64,000 nt of DNA from Chrysoporthe austroafricana. Its lineage: Eukaryota; Ascomycota; Sordariomycetes; Diaporthales; Cryphonectriaceae. Position 1 is the first letter of the stretch; each line of letters starts with the position of its first letter. The translations under genes and the position numbers were made by a program. The stretch spans positions 3,410,001 through 3,474,000 of the forward strand of contig JYIP02000001.1 of assembly GCA_001051155.2 (NCBI GenBank). The letters run 5' to 3'. Of the stretch, positions 58,218 to 64,000 are shown in pieces. The notes under the pieces were generated by a model. The model saw nothing but the letters and a program-made list of their open reading frames with translations, had not been told where the DNA came from and made no database searches.

Positions 58218-59412
58218 AGTCTTTTCGAAAGATCAGGTACGAAAGTACAGCATTAGATGTATGCCTGAAGGAGACTCGCGTAGATCAAGCTCGTAAACTT
58301 CATAGGTCGACGAAAAAGTTGGCTGCGGCTTTTCTTATCTTGGATTGTGCTGCGCCACTGGCGATTGTAAATGCAATCTTGAATACCTCTATAAATTTGT
58401 ACAATCAACACTACCATGACACGTAGATGTCCTTATTTCCCGGCCGTGACAACACCTCACCCTTTCCGTCTGTCCCTTCACCGTACAATCAATCATCTTG
58501 ACCTGTGCGTGGCCCAGGGTGCCAAACCCCAGCCTTGTTCCACCTTCCCTTTCCGGCCTCTGACCATCGGTTGATTGGATGCAGGCTGGAAGCCCTGCAG
58601 CGTCACAGGGATAGCCCCAGCCACTCTAACTGCCCAGCGTAAGCACTCCCCAAGCTTCTTCGTGCATACATAGTAGTGTGATATTTACCAAGGTCTGTCC
58701 TGCCAGCTCCTACGAGAATGGTGCCTTGCCATATAGTGGGGAGAACTCGAAATATCAGTTAGTCTGTTTTGAAGAGGGCTGCAACATGCTGCACAGTAAC
58801 CCAGACGAGCTGACCGGCGGCGTCCTGTTGATACGTCTCAGTGCGCGGCACGCTTGGCAATACTTAGGTAGCTTGAACATCTGTCTTGTTTGTTTGAATT
58901 GAGGTATATATTATGGATGCTTGGTTGAATATATTTTCGAAGCAGCATCGAAGACTTTCCCTGCTGATAATGTGTATAATGAGAAAGGGGTATCGGTTCA
59001 AAGCGACGGCCCACAGTGGCAAACATCTCCGGCATCTCTCGGCTGGACTCATTGATGTCAATCACACCTGCAGCCTGTGCTGAGAGATTCGAGGAACTCC
59101 CAAATTGCTGCTGGTCTGAAGCCCTTATTTAATTTTCTAAGTTCAATTCTTCTAACGGACGCCAGCTAACCTATTTCTAGCCTGAGCGACATTCTTATGG
59201 TCGCCACCTTCGCTTCGCTGAAAAAGAGTGAAATAGCGGTGTTGTTGCAACCGGCGGGCCATCATAGTGGCATTGGATTGACTGCTAGCCATGGACCAAG
59301 TATGAAGCGGTCTCCATTATATAGGACAACAATAGGCAGCTCTGGGTATGATAAATTGGTATCAAGTTGCTCCAAGTCCTTTACATCCAAGTCCCCGTGG
59401 TAGGACAACACT
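58218..59412. other. Intergenic stretch, nothing recognised
   Basis: Between the broken methyltransferase and the small Gly-rich gene; no frame with a family match. Confidence 0.5.
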
Positions 59413-59790
59413 TTAGGTTGACTTCCACTGTCCAGCGTCCCGGCTAGCCTTGCCAATATCCTGTCCGGCGCCCTCGATGGATGTACCAACATTGGAGACA
59501 CCGTCGCCGAGTGGCTTGCCGGCCTGGCCAGTCACCCCGCTCACGGTCTCTCCGAGCCCGCGAGAGGCTCCTCCAACAGCACCGCCGACGGTATTCGTGA
59601 CTCCGGAGAGTGTGTCGCCGAGAACTGTGGTTCACGACGTTAGCCTTGTCTTTATGATCAAGACACTACGGTCGGGGTTGTCAAAAAGAGGCTGCTTACT
59701 GCCTGTGCCAGTCTTGGCGACACCAGTTGCACCGTCGGTGACAGAGTCGGTGTTCTTCTGCTGGTCCTTGTTGTTGAAAATGTTCGACAT
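59413..59790 (-). CDS. Small Gly-rich hydrophilic protein, 100 aa
   Basis: Two exons on the minus strand, 59790-59700 and 59624-59413, with a 75-nt GT..AG intron. The product starts MSNIFNNKDQQKNTD and consists of repeated short Gly/Ser/Thr/Val motifs of the type GVTN-TVGGAVGGASRGLGETV, ending in a basic tail. Fungi carry many such proteins, often stress-induced and LEA-like or conidiation-related, but I cannot name this one. Short length and simple composition leave some doubt, yet the splice sites and start context are good. Confidence 0.6.
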
Positions 59791-61213
59791 CTTGACTCTT
59801 TTGCGATGCGATTCAAAAGCGAAGCAGTAGGTTCTTGAAGATGAATTTGAGTTGCTAGAAGAGGGATGATTTGGTAGGGGTATGACCTTGAATCAGTTCA
59901 GAGAACTCGAACGTGTCGACTCTTGATAAATACAACTACAATGCCTCCGGCTGTGATGTAATCTTGATGTAAGCCTGCGTTGCTGTGGCTGATGATGAGA
60001 TGCGCCGTGCCAAGGTTGACGTCGTGCGCTGATCAACTGCCCGAATCGTCGCATGCGACTGGCTGCCAACTTTTGATGATGTGGCGGTGCGGGGTCCTTG
60101 ATACACCTCCATAACCTCCTATCAAGCAAATGTGGGTGTTATCTTCATCCCCCGTATGGATGATTGTCTGTCGCCCCCGGACTTGGCCGTTGACGCGCGT
60201 GCCATTGATGATGGGGGTTTCCGGCCGAACAACGTCGGACCATATCAAAGCTTGGGGTAGCATTCTTGCCCCAGATCCCTGCCGGGCTGCTGATTCCTGA
60301 TCGTGACATCTTCGTCTCCTGAAGCCACTTCCAGGCTCGTGATCGGACCCTCCCTGTTCATTCGATCGATCTCGACAGCACGGGTCTAAGCAAGATTGAC
60401 GCGATACTACGCGATCCCACCCATCCAATCCACACAGCTGCCAAGACAGACGCACACGCACATACGCAAATGTTGGCACACTCCCTGAGAATAACCTCTA
60501 CCGGGTGCCCTGACTTAAGGTGTGGGCTCTCCAGGCGCCTGATGGTCTTCCCAGCAAATTCCCACTGTGTGTCCCTAGCATGCCTAGACAGGTCCATGAT
60601 GTAGCCTGCTAGTGTATGGAACCCAAATACCACCCTCCGCTGCTGGCTGGCCGCACCGAAATCTCGCCCCCGTGATGAGGCCACACCCAAAAGTGGTGTG
60701 CAGTGACTAGGGGCTCGTCTCCAAAAGGTATGTGATACGACTGCACATGTAAATAAGCTTCGGAAAAGGTTGCTAATTAATCACCTACTGCGCTGCCTCT
60801 TCCCAGAAGGTGCTAGCGACATTATCATAGACGACTATCAAGTCCACGGACCGGATGATCTGGGCGTTCGAATGTAAGATGTTTGAAGTAATCAGAGCCG
60901 AGGACGGTGAAACTAAAAATTATGAGGTATTAGAGGGGTATAAGGCAAGAGCAGAAACAGCAGGAGAGCTGGGATGGGGGAAAGGGGTGAACATGAATGA
61001 GACGACGGTTAAAGACATTTCCGTCGCCCCCCTCCATTCTCTCATAGTTATTTGATTAACAAAGATAGCGTTTGCCCTTAGTCGCAGACGCAACAAGTTA
61101 AGGACTTAGATAACTGCTACTTCTCGAGGCCACGCTGGTCAGATCCGATATACCCTTCGCAATCTGCTGTTTGTCAAAGGCTGCAAATAGATTCAGGAGA
61201 AAGAGGGACCTCC
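59791..61213. other. Intergenic stretch with a possible relic
   Basis: On the minus strand near 60130-60250 a fragment reads TPIINGTRVNGQV then IHTGDEDNTHICLIGG, faintly like part of an FHA domain. No complete gene can be built. The rest shows nothing recognisable. Confidence 0.35.
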
Positions 61214-62219
61214 TCACTTCAGGGCAGGCATGCCCATGTTCAAATATGCCGCCTTTGTCTCTGTGTAGTTCTCAAGCACAGCTTCACCACATTCGCAGCC
61301 GATTCCACTCTCCTTGTAACCTCCGAACCGCTGAAAAGTCAGCGGACTATACCAAACTAAAGGCTTAAGAGTGTGACTCACTGGTATCAAGTAGTGAACT
61401 AGATTATACACTACGATTATTTAAGTTAGTGTTGGGATGTTGCGGTTAAGGATGGTATTTGGAATGATGCTTTGATTGGGATGGAAGGGTGATGGGGAAA
61501 TGGGCCGAGGCCCCTGAAGCTTTCTCGCTGCTGCAAGTAGTCCAGTACTAGCCTAATGGAAGACGAGGAATTAAATAATGCATACTATTGATCCAAGTTG
61601 TTCCGGCCTTCAATGCGTTTGTCATTCTGAATGATCGCTCGATGTCCTTGGTGTGAATGGCGGCAGCTAGACCATAAGTCGTATCATTTGCGTACTCAAT
61701 AACCTCTTCTTCGGTCTTGAACTTGGTGACTGTCACGACAGGACCAAATATTTTCTCACGGACGATCTAAAGGTTTGAGTTGTTAGAAGACAAAGGATGA
61801 TATACAATCTGGAACAGAGAACAATCGTGCCCCTTATGGCAATCCCATGAGCGTCGGTGAGAGAAGAAGGAAGAATGGATAGGACTTCGACAGGACAACT
61901 GACCTTCATGTCCGGCCTGACGTTCTGAAAATGGTCGGCTCGATGAAGTAGCCGTTGCCGCCTGCGACCTGGGAGACCTTGCCACCAAGGTGAACGGTGG
62001 CGCCCTCCTGCTTCCCGCTCTCGATGTAGCCGAGGATCCTGTCGAACTGCATCTTGCTGTTCTGTGTACCCTGGTCCACGCTGGGGTCGAAGTTGTCGCC
62101 GACCTTCATAGACCCATGCGCCTGATGTAGGCCTCCAGGAACTCATCGTACACGTCCTCGTGCACGTAGATGTGCGTCCCGGCGTGGCACGTCTGCTCTG
62201 AGGTCATGTTGATCCCCCT
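61214..62219 (-). pseudogene. Truncated, frameshifted aldehyde dehydrogenase (C-terminal half)
   Basis: On the minus strand the ALDH sequence begins at the catalytic Cys region (QTCHAGTHIYVHED) with no N-terminal half upstream. One-base frame changes lie near 62103 (after IRRMG, before MKVGDNFD) and near 61925 (after FIEPTIF). Beyond a 147-nt intron (61913-61767) come IVREKIFGPVVTVTKF and then THIYVHED-compatible C-terminal parts: YGLAAAIHTKD, NLVHYLIP, FGGYKESGIG and NMGMPALK. The usual EIFGP Glu, which binds the nicotinamide ribose, is replaced by Lys. Lacking the NAD-binding N-terminus, it cannot be active. Confidence 0.75.
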
Positions 62220-62254
62220 GAATAAATATGATGGCAAGCTGTGCAAGGAAAGTT

Positions 62255-62504
62255 TAACGCCAGATTCAAAATCAACCGGGCCATAGAAGCTCAGTGCTGC
62301 TCTGGGCGGGGGCATCTGTGCAGCCTGCGCTGTCCACTCTGGCGACATGGCCAGATGCCCTCTCCTTGACTGCCCGATCGCTACTATCTGGTCTGGATTA
62401 GCTCCTCCTACTCCCCCGGCCTCGGATACAATCCTGGGAAACACCTTACAGGCCCTACGGTACGCACTGTAGATGTCAGTGATAGGTCCATCCATAATGT
62501 TCAC
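62255..62504 (-). pseudogene. Fragment of an alpha/beta-hydrolase (esterase-like) gene
   Basis: About 75 codons on the minus strand resemble the middle of a BD-FAE/Abhydrolase_3-like esterase: a helix ending CKVFPRIVSEAGG, DQIVAIGQSRRGHLAM (nucleophile elbow, with the last Gly of GxSxG replaced by Arg) and PRAALSFYGPVDF. The frame then runs into unrelated sequence and the truncated aldehyde dehydrogenase. Both ends of the hydrolase are missing. Confidence 0.5.
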
Positions 62505-63102
62505 CTCTGGACAAAGTCTATAGTCGATGCTGACTGGAAGGCCCTGAGCGAGGATGAGTCTACACAGGCCTTATAGCCCGCATCGAGAGGATTCATGCGT
62601 CCACCTCTGAGTCATAACGGCTATGTAGGTATATTAGAAATGGAGATATGTATGAACATAGATAGAAATACACTTCTTTCATATATACTTTGTAATGTAT
62701 CAGATGCTTCTCTTCTTTTAAACAAAGGCATCCTTGCTTAATATACCAGTACCGCTATAATTAAGCCGAAGTGACAAGTAAATGATTAAATCATAGTTTC
62801 GACTGGAAATTATGTGGAGACTGGAGCTCGTTTGGGGATAACAGGAAGAAGAAAATGATGAGGAAGGGAATAATGTAGACCAAGATGTTATACGCTAAAC
62901 AACCCCCTTTCAGTCAGGATACTGTCTTCACGTCAGATTTTATGTTCAAGGGGTCAGGAAGGGGTGACGCTTCTGCTGTGTGAGCGAGACTGATCCTACT
63001 TTACCCAGTATAGACAAAAGTAGGGATACCTGCTTAATTCCCAAGTCTATTCATCATAGCGTAAATTTAATGGTTTCAATTTCTCAACAAAAACTTGGAA
63101 GG
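62505..63102. other. AT-rich intergenic stretch, nothing recognised
   Basis: Stop-rich in all frames; 3' flank of the succinyl-CoA ligase gene. Confidence 0.5.
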
Positions 63103-64000
63103 TCACTTTCCTAGGAGTGTCCTCATCTCGGATCCCATGACTCCAGGATGCGGTACAATAATAGCCCCAGCATCCTCCAGTGCCTTAGCTTTAGCAGCCG
63201 CGGAAGCATCACTTGAAGACAAGATTGCTCCAGCGTGACCCATTGTCTTTCCTTCTGGCGCAGTCTTTCCCGCCACCATCGCAATGATTGGCTTTGGATT
63301 CGAAGTCTTACTGCGGTACTCCCGAATTACCTCGGCCGCCTTGAGCTCGGCTTCGCCGCCGATCTCTCCGATCACGATGATGCCCTCAGTCTCGTCATGT
63401 TCGAAGAAGAGCTTTAGACCATCGACCAAAGTAGTGCCTTGCCCATTTCAGCGAATGTCATCGTAGAGTGTAAAGGATGTTTTCTTACCTGGAAGCATAT
63501 CGCCGCCCATGCCACATACAATACTCTGCCCGAGCCCGGCCTTCGTCGTGGCACCCACAGCCTCATAACTAAGGGTGCCACTCTTCGAGACGATACCCAC
63601 GCAGCCCTTGGCGTATTGCTTGTAAGGCATGATTCCGAGGCGACACTCCTCAGGAGCAATAATGCCTGGACAATTTGGCCCAACCAGCCTGGTCTTGTTC
63701 TGTGTTCTCAGCACCTCATGTACCCGGAGCATGTCCAGCACCGGAATGTGCTCCGCGACGGAGACGACTAGAGGTACTTCAGACTCAATTGCTTCTATGA
63801 TGGCCTTTGCAGCCCCCAATGCCGGCACGAATACGCAGCTAGCGTGAGGCTTAACATTTTCCATAGCCTTCAAGAATGGTCAATCCACGATAACCCTTGA
63901 CGTCGATTCTTGATAGATTCTTACCTCTCGGACGGTGTTAAAAACAGGCCGATCCAAATGCTCTTGCCCGCCTTTACCGGGCGAGACACCCCCGACAATG
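63103..64000 (-). CDS. Succinyl-CoA ligase (ADP/GDP-forming) alpha subunit, N-terminus outside the window
   Basis: Mitochondrial TCA-cycle enzyme that makes ATP or GTP from succinyl-CoA. Exons on the minus strand are 64000-63925 (partial), 63867-63489 and 63437-63103, with introns of 57 and 51 nt. The frame reads VGGVSPGKGGQEHLDRPVF, then VPALGAAKAIIEAIE, AEHIPVLDM, LVGPNCPGIIAP, GCVGIVSKSGTLSYEAV and GLGQSIVCGMGGD. The C-terminal segment MGHAGAI carries the phospho-accepting His. Only the mitochondrial presequence and the CoA-binding start of the Rossmann domain are missing. No disruption is seen. Confidence 0.95.

Noticed and set aside
1..64000. Search for transposons, CRISPR-like arrays, rRNA or tRNA genes
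   Set aside because: No reverse transcriptase, transposase, spaced direct repeats or complete tRNA cloverleaf was recognised by eye; a tRNAscan or repeat-library search would be decisive.

Overview
This 64 kb window is nuclear DNA of a filamentous ascomycete (Pezizomycotina, most likely a Sordariomycete; the class is an inference). The signs are intron-containing genes with short introns (mostly 48-150 nt, GT..AG, CTGAC-like branch points), a Zn2Cys6 regulator, fungal housekeeping proteins (Not4, the 30 kDa complex I subunit, Rad4/XPC, a TOK-type K+ channel), MNN1-type mannosyltransferase and sugar-porter transporters, and no operons or Shine-Dalgarno sites. Gene models below are my own splice reconstructions from frame, splice consensus and family resemblance.

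Layout. 0-11 kb: 3' part of a sugar porter, an internally deleted GFA-type ORF, a low-complexity gap with an N, an amidoligase-family gene (-), and a dimeric alpha/beta-barrel-like protein (+), then about 2.7 kb without a convincing gene. 11-21 kb: CCR4-NOT ubiquitin ligase Not4 (-; long tail probably joined by a 504-nt intron), divergent from the complex I 30 kDa subunit (+), then an unrecognised disordered protein. 22.6-31.9 kb: a compact group of a cyclase-family hydrolase (-), Zn2Cys6 factor (+), D-2-hydroxyacid dehydrogenase (-), sugar-type MFS transporter (+, with a GC-AG intron) and a DHDPS-family aldolase (+). It reads like a small catabolic cluster for a sugar acid or related carbon source. 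33-44 kb: MNN1-like mannosyltransferase, Rad4/XPC with a C-terminal FEPGG minisatellite, an alpha/beta-hydrolase-like gene (-), and a TOK K+ channel. 44.6-46.6 kb: two pseudogenes, an acyl-protein-thioesterase-like hydrolase and an aminoglycoside-phosphotransferase-like kinase. 48-52.5 kb: a fold-back low-complexity gap, a Cys-rich single-pass membrane protein, and another sugar porter (-). 55-60 kb: an RBR E3 ligase ending in a possible CaaX box, a catechol-O-methyltransferase-like pseudogene, and a 100-aa Gly-rich protein (-). 61-64 kb: a pseudogene mosaic (alpha/beta-hydrolase piece plus the 3' half of an aldehyde dehydrogenase), then the 3' part of succinyl-CoA ligase alpha (-), which runs off the window.

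The most distinctive theme is gene decay. At least five recognisable enzyme genes have lost internal segments or carry stops and frameshifts, several of the stops being of the CpA->TpA type expected from repeat-induced point mutation. They lie between intact housekeeping genes. The best candidate for a functional multi-gene system is the 22.6-31.9 kb catabolic-looking cluster. I saw no rRNA, tRNA, CRISPR array or intact transposon.
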